Assembly (NCBI GenBank): GCA_002336115.1
Contig: DDEN01000041.1
Span: 259,395 to 323,394 of the forward strand
DNA length: 64,000 nt
Origin: Chitinophagaceae bacterium UBA1953
GTDB lineage: Bacteria > Bacteroidota > Bacteroidia > Chitinophagales > Chitinophagaceae
Reading direction: 5' to 3'
The stretch's first letter is position 1. Every line of letters begins with the position of its first letter. Positions 56,265 to 64,000 of this stretch are shown piece after piece. The notes under the pieces were generated by a model. That model made no database searches. It was not told where the DNA came from and saw only the letters and a program-made list of their open reading frames with translations. Made by a program: the position numbers and the translations under genes.

Positions 56265-56651
56265 TTACTTTAATTCAAATTCAATTCCCTGGATTAACTG
56301 TTTATCCCCTCGTGATCTCATATACACTGTTGTGCGGTATGATGCTCCATTTGTAGTAAGAGTGCCAATAATAAAATTGGATGAAGGGTTGCTGCCTGAG
56401 TGCTGTAACTCAAAGTTTTTCACCTTGTTCAGCGTAAAGAAATCTTTAACAACCATTTCAGCCTGTCCTTTGCTGAACGTGTTACTCTTGCCGGGAACGC
56501 TTACATCAACCATATTGTCGAAATATTTTGCCAGCTTATCGGCACTGCCGGTTTTTAACGCTGCCACAATATCGTCTTTCTGATATGTGAATGATACCAG
56601 CAGAACTACCAGCGGAAGTAACAGTAAACTGCAAAAGCCTTTCTTTTTCAT
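56265..56651 (-). CDS. DUF4783 exported protein
   Basis: The frame opens at 56723, but MKKKGFCSLLLLPLV at 56651 begins the signal peptide, giving 128 residues. The block DDIVAALKTGSADKLAKYFD and SVPGKSNTFSKGQAEMVV match DUF4783, a small NTF2-like exported protein family of Bacteroidota. A cone-shaped ligand pocket is typical of the fold; function unknown. Single gene with its own terminator (56212-56239). Confidence 0.85.
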   Translation of the reverse strand: MKKKGFCSLLLLPLVVLLVSFTYQKDDIVAALKTGSADKLAKYFDNMVDVSVPGKSNTFSKGQAEMVVKDFFTLNKVKNFELQHSGSNPSSNFIIGTLTTNGASYRTTVYMRSRGDKQLIQGIEFELK

Positions 56652-56782
56652 TATTTGTTGTTTACACCTAATTATACGAAAAACATGCCAATCCCATTTG
56701 TAATGACAGCTAAAACTAACCATTTGCTGCTGTTTTGACTATAAACGACAGAGCTTTTATTCAAAAAAACAATCCCAAACGA

Positions 56783-56808
56783 TTAAAAGGGCCGGTAAAA
56801 ACCGGCCC
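56783..56808 (-). terminator. Terminator of the T9SS cargo gene
   Basis: GGGCCGGT (56789-56796) pairs with ACCGGCCC (56801-56808) around a 4-base loop; on the minus strand a TTTTAAT run follows. The T run is short, so strength is moderate. Confidence 0.75.
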
Positions 56809-56850
56809 GATCAGACCTCAAAGGGCCTACTCTATCAATTCATTATAAGT

Positions 56851-59547
56851 TTATTGTTTCAGGAATACTTGTGAAAACGTTTCTGCTCCATCAACATATT
56901 GTAATACATACGTACCATTTGCAAGTACACTTACATTTACTAAAGAAATAACTGCATTTCGAGGAATCATTCCTTTTACAACCACTCTTCCGGAAATATC
57001 TGCAATAATGTAAGCTGCATTAACAGCTTCGGGGTGACTGAATCGGAGCTGAGACGATACCGGATTCTGCAACAGCCCCAATTTGGTTTCTTTTTTTCCA
57101 CCAACTGCTACTATCTGGCTGTATGTTATTGAGCCATTATAATCAGTCAGTTTGAGCTGGTAATATTTTTTCTCAACAAATATTCCTGCGTCAAGATAAG
57201 AATAACGTATTTCCTGACCCGGTGTAACTGAATACAGATAATTAAAATGGGTACCATCACTACTTTCCTGTAGTTCAAAATTTTTGTATTGAACAGCATT
57301 CTCTACTTCCCATATGAGCTGATTACCACTTCCTGTACTTGCTGCAGTAAACATTTTTATCGCCGAAGGCAAAATTGTTATATTACCAATAATGTATGGA
57401 TAGCCCGTTCCGGCAGTTCCAAAATTGCTGACTGCGCTGGAAGCAGTGGAAGCATAATTTGTTGAGTTGTTGTTACTGAATACAGTAGGCGAAGGAATGA
57501 GTAACCAGTTTGTTCCTGAATATCGCCAGATTCCAATTGATGAATTTGCAAGCGATGTAAATCCGGCACCTTCAACAGCATCTGTGTACCAATCAAGCCG
57601 TATATGTGCATTTGCCGATCCAGATGTCCTGTCTATTTGCCACACAGCATCAACCTGCCCACTTCTGCTTCCGAATGCCGGACCTCCCGGAATGCCATTT
57701 GTGGTTGTACTTCTGAAAACAGATATAGAAAAATCTGAGCCCGCAGTATTAGGAGTAATTGTAGCTGGCAAATACAAGCTTGCCGTTCCAACAGGGAAAA
57801 CTTTTGCAGATGCCGACAAACCATTCTGTCGCAACCTGCCGTTGGTACTGGTAGTTGGCTGAGTAACAATATACCGGGAAGAATTTGCCCCACTGATATT
57901 TCCCGTGGAAGCAATAGTAAGATTATTTGAGCCGATATTCAGCTTCCCGTTTGAGGAAGATGACAATGAAAGCACATTACTTACAGATGCGCTGGTAAGC
58001 AACGACAACCCCGTTACATTGGTATTACTGTTGGTTAAATTATAAAAAGCAGTGTTGCTCGTTCCGCCAATTGTTTGGGCATCAGTAGTACTGTTGAATG
58101 TTACATTTGCAGTACCTGGCGCAAAGCTCCCATTATTAGTCCAGTTTCCTTTTACAGTAATATCTGTGTTATTGGTTGCTGCATCAAGTACGCCACCTAT
58201 TATTACATTAACAAATGTGGTTGGTGTAAATAATCTGAGGGTTGGTGTATTTGTAGAGTAAACCACCATGTTGTAAAACTGAGGTGTACTCTTCATATAA
58301 AATAATGAGCTTGTTGGAGAAGCAGGATCACCAAACTGAACCGTTCCGCCTGTAACTAACGAAGTTGAGGAATAGTTAATATAGTCATCATACGATGATG
58401 ATGGTTTTTGAATAACAAGCAATCCTCCGCTCATAGTAAAGTCTGAGCTGCTTGCCTGTATGCCAAATGATGGAACTGAGTAGGTATTTCCAGCAGTACA
58501 TATTGTTACGGTTCCCCCACTTTGCGAATAGGAAAGAACCGAAGAACCTGTACTTCCAAATAAAGCGCCACTTACATTCAATGCTCCCCCTTCAACAATG
58601 AGTGAAGCTCCGGAACTATATTGAAGCCACCAATCTGCACTAACCCCTACATTATAAGTTCCTGCTGTTATTCTGAGCAAACCGGATAACTGAGTATCTC
58701 CATTCTGGCCGGTAACTGTAACATTCGGGTTATTTAGCCAAAATCCTTCATCAGAAGCTATTGTTGGATTTGCTGTTGAAAAGAACGTATTACTCAAACT
58801 ATATGAACCCGATATTTTAAAAATCCCCTTCGTTAAAGACAGAAATCCGGAAGAAGCAGTTAGAGTTGCAGGTACAAACTCAACAATATTGTGACCTGTG
58901 GTTCCGGCATTATCAATATTAACCGTATTTAAGTCCGTAGTGCTTCCGCTTCCACTCAGTTGCTGATTGTCTGAACCATTAAACGTTATATCTGCAGATG
59001 AAGAACCGGTATTAAAATCAAGAGTTCCGTTGTTGATTAAATTTCCTGCAACATCAAGATTATTTCCGCCGTTTCCGACAGTAGTCAGGCTACCCCCGTT
59101 ATTAATCGTTACATTACCGCTTACAGACAGGCTTCTGTTGGAATTATTATTTCCGAAAACCAAAGAACCAGAACTACCAGACCCGATAGCAAGCGAACCA
59201 ATATTTTGCGACGGACTAACATTCAGAACAACTGAATGCCCGTTTTGTATAGTTACGGCCCCCGTTCCAGTGTTTTGGCCAGGATAGCCCTGAGATGGAT
59301 TTGAAACCCATGTTGACCCATTCCACCGTTGCCAGCTTGAAGCGGCATTCCAGTTCATACTTGTAGCATTGCTACGATAGTCTCCAACAGATTGTGCTGA
59401 AACATTTATTGAAGTAAAAAAGAATGCTGTTGTTAAAAAGAATAAAAAAGAAAAATGTGATGACAATATTTGTAATACTCTCCTGTACCATATAAATACA
59501 GTAGGCTTACCAAGGGGTATTAACGGATTTAAGAGTTGTTTACTCAT
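56851..59547 (-). CDS. Large T9SS-secreted surface protein
   Basis: 898 residues. A long N-terminal region precedes a signal segment (about 30-52, FLFFLTTAFFFTSINVSAQ). The body is Ser/Thr/Asn/Gly-rich and beta-strand repetitive (for example LVFGNNNSNRSLSVSGNVTI), as in beta-helix surface proteins. The last 80 residues (from about LLQNPVSSQLRF through DISGRVVVKGMI to LANGTYVLQYVDG) form a type A T9SS sorting domain, so it is exported through the outer membrane. Ligand or activity unknown. It is convergent with nothing; a terminator follows at 56783-56808. Confidence 0.88.
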   Translation of the reverse strand: MSKQLLNPLIPLGKPTVFIWYRRVLQILSSHFSFLFFLTTAFFFTSINVSAQSVGDYRSNATSMNWNAASSWQRWNGSTWVSNPSQGYPGQNTGTGAVTIQNGHSVVLNVSPSQNIGSLAIGSGSSGSLVFGNNNSNRSLSVSGNVTINNGGSLTTVGNGGNNLDVAGNLINNGTLDFNTGSSSADITFNGSDNQQLSGSGSTTDLNTVNIDNAGTTGHNIVEFVPATLTASSGFLSLTKGIFKISGSYSLSNTFFSTANPTIASDEGFWLNNPNVTVTGQNGDTQLSGLLRITAGTYNVGVSADWWLQYSSGASLIVEGGALNVSGALFGSTGSSVLSYSQSGGTVTICTAGNTYSVPSFGIQASSSDFTMSGGLLVIQKPSSSYDDYINYSSTSLVTGGTVQFGDPASPTSSLFYMKSTPQFYNMVVYSTNTPTLRLFTPTTFVNVIIGGVLDAATNNTDITVKGNWTNNGSFAPGTANVTFNSTTDAQTIGGTSNTAFYNLTNSNTNVTGLSLLTSASVSNVLSLSSSSNGKLNIGSNNLTIASTGNISGANSSRYIVTQPTTSTNGRLRQNGLSASAKVFPVGTASLYLPATITPNTAGSDFSISVFRSTTTNGIPGGPAFGSRSGQVDAVWQIDRTSGSANAHIRLDWYTDAVEGAGFTSLANSSIGIWRYSGTNWLLIPSPTVFSNNNSTNYASTASSAVSNFGTAGTGYPYIIGNITILPSAIKMFTAASTGSGNQLIWEVENAVQYKNFELQESSDGTHFNYLYSVTPGQEIRYSYLDAGIFVEKKYYQLKLTDYNGSITYSQIVAVGGKKETKLGLLQNPVSSQLRFSHPEAVNAAYIIADISGRVVVKGMIPRNAVISLVNVSVLANGTYVLQYVDGAETFSQVFLKQ

Positions 59548-59892
59548 CGTTTTTCGACAAGAGGATTTGGAATTATACTTAGTAAAGGTAAGCCTAACTA
59601 CTAAAAAAAAGCACAGGTCACTTAAAAAAAATAAGCATTTACCCCTAAAAAGAGTGATTCTACCCGAAAATTCGTAATTTTTCGATCATTGAAAAACGCT
59701 GTGGGTTTCTATAGTGTTACAAAATATTCTTCAATTTTCCGCTGTTTAAAAACAGCGTTATTTCTAACTGGCTGCAACTTCGTTCGGATCAAATGGAGTA
59801 GCTTTGCGAACGAAAAAAGTTACTGATTTCTCTGATTTTATGTAAGATCGCAGACTTCGTACAGCAAATAACAAAAAGATAAATCAATTAAG
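59548..59892. other. Divergent intergenic region upstream of gpmI and the T9SS gene
   Basis: No gene is visible in these 345 bases. A perfect hairpin CGCTGTTT/AAACAGCG with a 2-base loop lies at 59740-59757. The gpmI promoter is listed separately. A near -7 element (TACCTTTA on the minus strand, about 59583-59590) may serve the T9SS gene. Confidence 0.5.
59799..59806 (+). promoter_or_regulatory. Promoter -7 box of gpmI
   Basis: TAGCTTTG matches TAnnTTTG; the leader to the ATG at 59893 would be about 80 bases. No clear -33 TTTG is present. Confidence 0.45.
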
Positions 59893-61413
59893 ATGACACA
59901 GAAAAAAGCAATCCTCGTAATTATGGATGGTTGGGGACATGGCCAGGTAAAAAGTGCCGATGCTATTCAAAATGCAAATGTTCCTTTCGTTAAAAGTCTT
60001 TATTCAAAATATCCCAATACAACACTTACAACCTGCGGAGAAGCTGTAGGTTTACCTGATGGCCAAATGGGCAACAGTGAAGTTGGTCACCTCAATCTTG
60101 GTGCCGGCCGTATTGTGTACCAGGAATTACAACGTATTCATGTTGCTGTTCGTAATGGTGAGTTTGCTGCAAATCCAACATTGAATGCAAGTATTGACTA
60201 TGCAATCAGCAACAATAAGCCGCTACACCTCATTGGCCTTGTTAGTGATGGAGGTGTGCATTCACACACCAGTCACCTGAAAGCAATAACTACAGCATGT
60301 AAAGCAAAAGGTTTAACGAATGTGTTTGTACATGCCTTTACCGATGGAAGAGATACTGATCCTAAAAGCGGTCTTGGTTATTTAACCAACCTGCAGGCAC
60401 ATCTTGATCAATCAACAGGTGTGATTGCTTCTGTTACAGGACGTTATTATGCCATGGATAGAGATAAACGCTGGGAACGTGTAAAACTGGCTTATGATGC
60501 GTTGGTAAATGCAGTTGGAGAAAAAACAGACAATGTTCTGAAAGCAGTTGAAGCATCTTATGAAAATGGTGTAACAGATGAATTCCTGAAACCAATCATC
60601 AATGTAAATGCTCCTAACTCAAGCATAAAAGAAGGTGATGCTGTGATCTGTTTCAACTTCCGAACCGATCGTTGCCGTGAAATTACACAAGTACTAACCC
60701 AACAGGATATGCCTGAATTTGGTATGAAGAAAATGAAACTTCACTATACCACAATGACGGAGTATGACAAAACATACAAGGATGTGAATGTAATTTTTGC
60801 AACAGATAATCTTAACAAAACAATTGGGGAAGTGCTGGAAGAAAACGGGCTCAGGCAAATACGAATAGCCGAAACCGAAAAATATCCGCATGTAAGTTTC
60901 TTCTTCAGTGGCGGCAGAGAAAAACCATTTGAACTTGAGAAACGCATCATGATTCCTTCCCCAAAAGTTGCAACATATGATCTTCAGCCCGAAATGAGCG
61001 CTGTAGAGGTTACCGATGCAATTGTTCCCGAAATAGAAAATGAAACTGCCGATTTTATTTGCCTCAACTATGCCAATGCCGACATGGTTGGTCACACCGG
61101 CGTTTTCAGTGCAGCAGTAAAAGCTGTTGAAACAGTTGATAAATGTGTTGAGCGTTTAGTAAAAGCAGCTTTGGATCATGATTATGCAGTATTTATTTTA
61201 GCCGATCATGGCAATGCCGATTATATGATTAATGAAGATGGCACACCAAATACAGCTCATACGTTAAACCCTGTTCCTTTATTTGTAGTTGACCGTTCAT
61301 GGAAAGGAAAATTAAAACCCGGAAAATTGGGTGATATTGCACCATCCATTTTAAAAATGATGGGGCTGGCCATTCCCAAAGAAATGACCGGGGATGTACT
61401 GCTTGAAGATTAA
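59893..61413 (+). CDS. gpmI: 2,3-bisphosphoglycerate-independent phosphoglycerate mutase
   Basis: 506 residues, alkaline-phosphatase superfamily. Metal-binding MDGWGHG (Asp12) and the phosphoserine Ser62 in GQMGNSEVGHLNLGAGR are present, as are HAFTDGRDTDP and the C-terminal ADHGNADYM with the second metal site. It interconverts 3- and 2-phosphoglycerate in glycolysis. Its stop codon overlaps the next start (TAATG), so the following small gene is translationally coupled. Confidence 0.97.
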   Translation: MTQKKAILVIMDGWGHGQVKSADAIQNANVPFVKSLYSKYPNTTLTTCGEAVGLPDGQMGNSEVGHLNLGAGRIVYQELQRIHVAVRNGEFAANPTLNASIDYAISNNKPLHLIGLVSDGGVHSHTSHLKAITTACKAKGLTNVFVHAFTDGRDTDPKSGLGYLTNLQAHLDQSTGVIASVTGRYYAMDRDKRWERVKLAYDALVNAVGEKTDNVLKAVEASYENGVTDEFLKPIINVNAPNSSIKEGDAVICFNFRTDRCREITQVLTQQDMPEFGMKKMKLHYTTMTEYDKTYKDVNVIFATDNLNKTIGEVLEENGLRQIRIAETEKYPHVSFFFSGGREKPFELEKRIMIPSPKVATYDLQPEMSAVEVTDAIVPEIENETADFICLNYANADMVGHTGVFSAAVKAVETVDKCVERLVKAALDHDYAVFILADHGNADYMINEDGTPNTAHTLNPVPLFVVDRSWKGKLKPGKLGDIAPSILKMMGLAIPKEMTGDVLLED

Positions 61414-61913
61414 TGCAACCGGCTAAAACCATACTTACTGTTCTTTTATTGGCAGCATTCAGCTTTCCGCTGATGCTGCCTGTTTTTTTGCAGGTTCAAC
61501 AACAGTATGCAAAATGGGAAATGAATGAAAAACTGGAACTGAAAGAAACAATTACTGTTCAGTTAAAAAAAACAGATATACACTGGATAAAACTCAATAA
61601 AGAGTGTTTCATAGCCGATGAAATGTTTGACGTTAAGAAAATCGAAAGACACAGCGATATACTGATTCTTACCGGCTTATTTGACAAAAAAGAAAAAGCA
61701 ATTAAAAAACAACTGGAAGATATTGCCAATGGCGATCAAAAACCTTTCAATAAGCAAAAGCTGAAACCATTTTCATTACTCCTTTTTATCTCTGATTGCA
61801 TTTACGCTAATAATTCAGGGCATATAAAATCCAAAACAGAATCCTTACACAAACAAATCTTCTATTTACAGCCCATTGCAGGAAACAGCACTCCTCCTCC
61901 ACGATTATCCTGA
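61413..61913 (+). CDS. Small membrane-anchored protein preceding a TonB receptor
   Basis: 166 residues. One N-terminal membrane segment (about 5-25, LLAAFSFPLMLPVFL) is followed by a charged extracytoplasmic domain (KLELKETITVQLKKTDIHWIKL and HSDILILTGLFDKKEK) and a short proline-rich end (TPPPRL). Similar small proteins are often found directly before TonB receptors in Bacteroidota, but I know no assigned function. Its start overlaps the gpmI stop by one base, and the TonB receptor follows after 88 bp. Confidence 0.6.
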   Translation: MQPAKTILTVLLLAAFSFPLMLPVFLQVQQQYAKWEMNEKLELKETITVQLKKTDIHWIKLNKECFIADEMFDVKKIERHSDILILTGLFDKKEKAIKKQLEDIANGDQKPFNKQKLKPFSLLLFISDCIYANNSGHIKSKTESLHKQIFYLQPIAGNSTPPPRLS

Positions 61914-62001
61914 ATCGAAAAAAATGTTTGAATAATTGCAGCATTAACAAAGCAGTTATTCAATATACCAATTTATTGTTTCTAATTTTTAACTGAATTA
62001 A

Positions 62002-64000
62002 ATGAGAAAACTTATTTTATTAGCAGTAAGTGTATATCTGTGCGTAACTACATACGGGCAGGATACACTTGCGAAAGAATTAAATGAAATTGTAATCAGC
62101 GCAAGCAAGTTTCCTGAAAAAAAAGTAAACGTAGCTCAAAGGATAGATGTCATCAACTCGAAATTTATTGGAAGGGTTAATGCACAAAATACAGGCGACC
62201 TGCTGATTAATACCGGAAATGTGTTTGTACAAAAAAGCCAGCAGGGAGGCAGCAGTCCTGTTATACGTGGCTTTGAAGCAAGCCGTGTTTTACTGGTTGT
62301 TGATGGTGTGCGAATGAACAATCTTATCTACAGATCAGGTCATTTGCAGAATGCAATTACGGTAGATCAAAATATGCTTGAAGACGTTGAAGTGCTATAC
62401 GGGCCTGCTTCTACTTTATACGGAAGCGATGCACTGGGCGGTGTTGTTCACTTTAAAACAAAAACTCCTAAATTATCCTCAAAAGAAAACACAACCTACG
62501 TTGCCGGAAATGGATTTGCACGCTACAGCTCAGCCAACGATGAAAAAACAATACATGCCGATTTTAATATTGGCGGAAAAAGAATTGCCTGGCTGCAATC
62601 ATACACATACAGTGATTTTGGAGATATGAAGATGGGAAGAATTTACCCCAACAAATATCCCGGATTCGGACGTAGAGATTCATTTATTACCCGCATTAAC
62701 GGAGCCGATACTGTTGTAAAAAATGCAGATACCAGGGTACAAAAGTTTTCGGGATATAAACAATGGGATATTTTGGAAAAAGTTCTCTTTCAGCAATCTG
62801 AAAAAATAACACATAGTGTTAACTTCCAATTTTCAAACACAAGTAATGTTCCACGTTATGACCGGCTGCAGGATAAAAAGAACTTTGGCGGGTCAATCGG
62901 CAACACTTTCCGTTATGCCGAGTGGTATTATGGCCCTCAAACAAGGTTGTTAGCCTCTTACAATTTACTGATAACAAAAGCAGGCTTTTTTGATGCAATT
63001 AACGTAAACATAAATTATCAGGACATTGAAGAAAGCCGTATTACAAGGGAATTTAGGAGATACGACAGACTTGATGGGAGGTTTGAAAAAGTAAAAGTGG
63101 GTGGTCTTGTAATTGATACAAGGAAATTATGGGCAAACAATGAATTAACCATGGGTATCGATGGCCAGTTGAACGATCTTAAATCAACTGCAACAAGGAC
63201 AAATACCAGCACAGGTGCTATATCAAAACTGGATACCCGTTACCCTGACGGCAAAAACAAAATGAACAATTTCGGAATGTTTGTGCAGCATTTATATAAA
63301 TTTAAAAACAGGAAATTTATTTTGAACGATGGATTACGGATTCAGAGCATATCCCTTCGCTCAACTTTGGTTGATACTGCATTGCTCTTTCATTTACCTT
63401 ATACAGAGATTAAGCAGGACAATTTTACTTTAACAGGAAATGCAGGAATAATTTACACCCCATCAACCTCAACAAAAATGTCCTTAAACTTTTCAACTGG
63501 TTTCAGAGCTCCAAATGTTGATGATCTTGCAAAAATTTTCGAATCAAGCACGTCGGCTAAACAATTGGTTGTTCCTAACCCGGATATTAAACCGGAAAAA
63601 ACATTCAATGTTGATATTGCTTTAAATCAAAGCATTGGTAAAAGCATAAGAGTTGAGTTAAGCGGTTTTTATACATGGTTCAGGGATGCACTTGTAAAAG
63701 CACCGTTTAAACTCAACGGACAAGATTCGGTTGATTATTATGGAGTAAAAAGCCAGGTGCTTGCAAATACCAATGCCAATAAAGCTTATTTATATGGCTT
63801 CAGCGCTGCATTACATGCAACATTTGCTAAATACTTTTTGTTCAGCAGCACTGTTACACTTACTAAAGGAAGGTTTGAAACCGATAACAGCAAAAATTCA
63901 TCAGTTTACGAAAAGCAAAGCAATGGAACATACGCCCTTGTAAGCAAACAGGTGTCATCAAAACCATTGGATCATATTCCACCTGTATTTGGAAAAACAA
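62002..64000 (+). CDS. TonB-dependent receptor, truncated by the window end
   Basis: 666 codons are present with no stop, so the gene continues beyond 64000. A signal peptide (LILLAVSVYLCVTTYGQ) is followed directly by a TonB box region (LNEIVISASKFPEKK) and the plug, including QQGGSSPVIRGFEASRVLLV and LYGPASTLYGSDALGGVV. It lacks the carboxypeptidase-regulatory domain of the two complete receptors in this window, so it is the classical BtuB/FepA-like layout. Such receptors take siderophores, heme or cobalamin; the ligand cannot be told here. Confidence 0.9.
   Translation, partial: MRKLILLAVSVYLCVTTYGQDTLAKELNEIVISASKFPEKKVNVAQRIDVINSKFIGRVNAQNTGDLLINTGNVFVQKSQQGGSSPVIRGFEASRVLLVVDGVRMNNLIYRSGHLQNAITVDQNMLEDVEVLYGPASTLYGSDALGGVVHFKTKTPKLSSKENTTYVAGNGFARYSSANDEKTIHADFNIGGKRIAWLQSYTYSDFGDMKMGRIYPNKYPGFGRRDSFITRINGADTVVKNADTRVQKFSGYKQWDILEKVLFQQSEKITHSVNFQFSNTSNVPRYDRLQDKKNFGGSIGNTFRYAEWYYGPQTRLLASYNLLITKAGFFDAINVNINYQDIEESRITREFRRYDRLDGRFEKVKVGGLVIDTRKLWANNELTMGIDGQLNDLKSTATRTNTSTGAISKLDTRYPDGKNKMNNFGMFVQHLYKFKNRKFILNDGLRIQSISLRSTLVDTALLFHLPYTEIKQDNFTLTGNAGIIYTPSTSTKMSLNFSTGFRAPNVDDLAKIFESSTSAKQLVVPNPDIKPEKTFNVDIALNQSIGKSIRVELSGFYTWFRDALVKAPFKLNGQDSVDYYGVKSQVLANTNANKAYLYGFSAALHATFAKYFLFSSTVTLTKGRFETDNSKNSSVYEKQSNGTYALVSKQVSSKPLDHIPPVFGKT

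Overview
This window is a chromosomal segment of a Bacteroidota bacterium, most likely Chitinophagaceae or a close relative. The evidence is SusC/SusD and other TonB-dependent receptors with carboxypeptidase-regulatory-like N-termini, a protein with a type IX secretion (T9SS) C-terminal tail, a GldB-like lipoprotein, the atpB-E-F-H gene order, TAnnTTTG promoter boxes close to start codons, and almost no Shine-Dalgarno sequences. No rRNA, tRNA, CRISPR array, insertion sequence or prophage was seen.

Layout. 1-2117 (minus): F-type ATP synthase genes atpB, atpE, atpF and the first codons of atpH. 2193-2970: a decayed nucleotidyltransferase gene and a probable decayed partner. 2973-7133 (minus): an ABC exporter and a secreted protein with a caspase-like C-terminal His/Cys pair. 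7294-25258: a phosphate acquisition island. It holds a PhoB/PhoR-type two-component system, a TonB receptor with a beta-helix lipoprotein, a SusC-SusD-phosphoesterase operon, a GH1 glycosidase, a phosphate-selective porin, a DUF47 PhoU-like protein and a PiT phosphate permease. 25444-27372: nucleotide-sugar genes (rmlA, galE). 27496-29294: ECF sigma factor, membrane protein with three YFD repeats, and a Spy/CpxP-like periplasmic protein. 30684-36656 (minus): the rod-shape operon mreB-mreC-mreD-mrdA-rodA. 36853-41953: purD and two oligopeptide transporters (POT, OPT). 42022-45885 (minus): a glycosyltransferase and a DUF1501/DUF1800 pair. 46175-49411: M43 metalloprotease, beta-barrel protein, serS. 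49561-49854: a seven-copy 42-bp tandem repeat. 50066-56651: GNAT, nadE, gldB-like gene, apaG, SUI1/YciH, nadC, DUF4783. 56851-64000: a T9SS cargo protein, gpmI, a small membrane protein and a truncated TonB receptor.

The most interesting signal is regulatory. Three promoter regions inside the phosphate island carry tandem 11-bp direct repeats of a 7-bp core resembling xTGTTAC plus a 4-bp spacer. This is the architecture of a PhoB binding site (Pho box) in a Bacteroidota-style sequence. They lie upstream of the TonB receptor (13758-13823), the SusC/SusD/phosphoesterase operon (20213-20258), and between the porin and DUF47-PiT genes (23171-23282). The island therefore reads as a phosphate-starvation regulon in which a SusCD pair and a Tat-like-exported phosphoesterase may import and cleave a phosphorylated organic ligand, while the porin and PiT permease bring in the released phosphate. 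This is inference from sequence layout.

Many promoters have a TAnnTTTG box only a few bases from the start codon, so several genes probably have very short or no 5' leaders. This helped choose starts for atpB, the MBL hydrolase, nadC and the glycosyltransferase.
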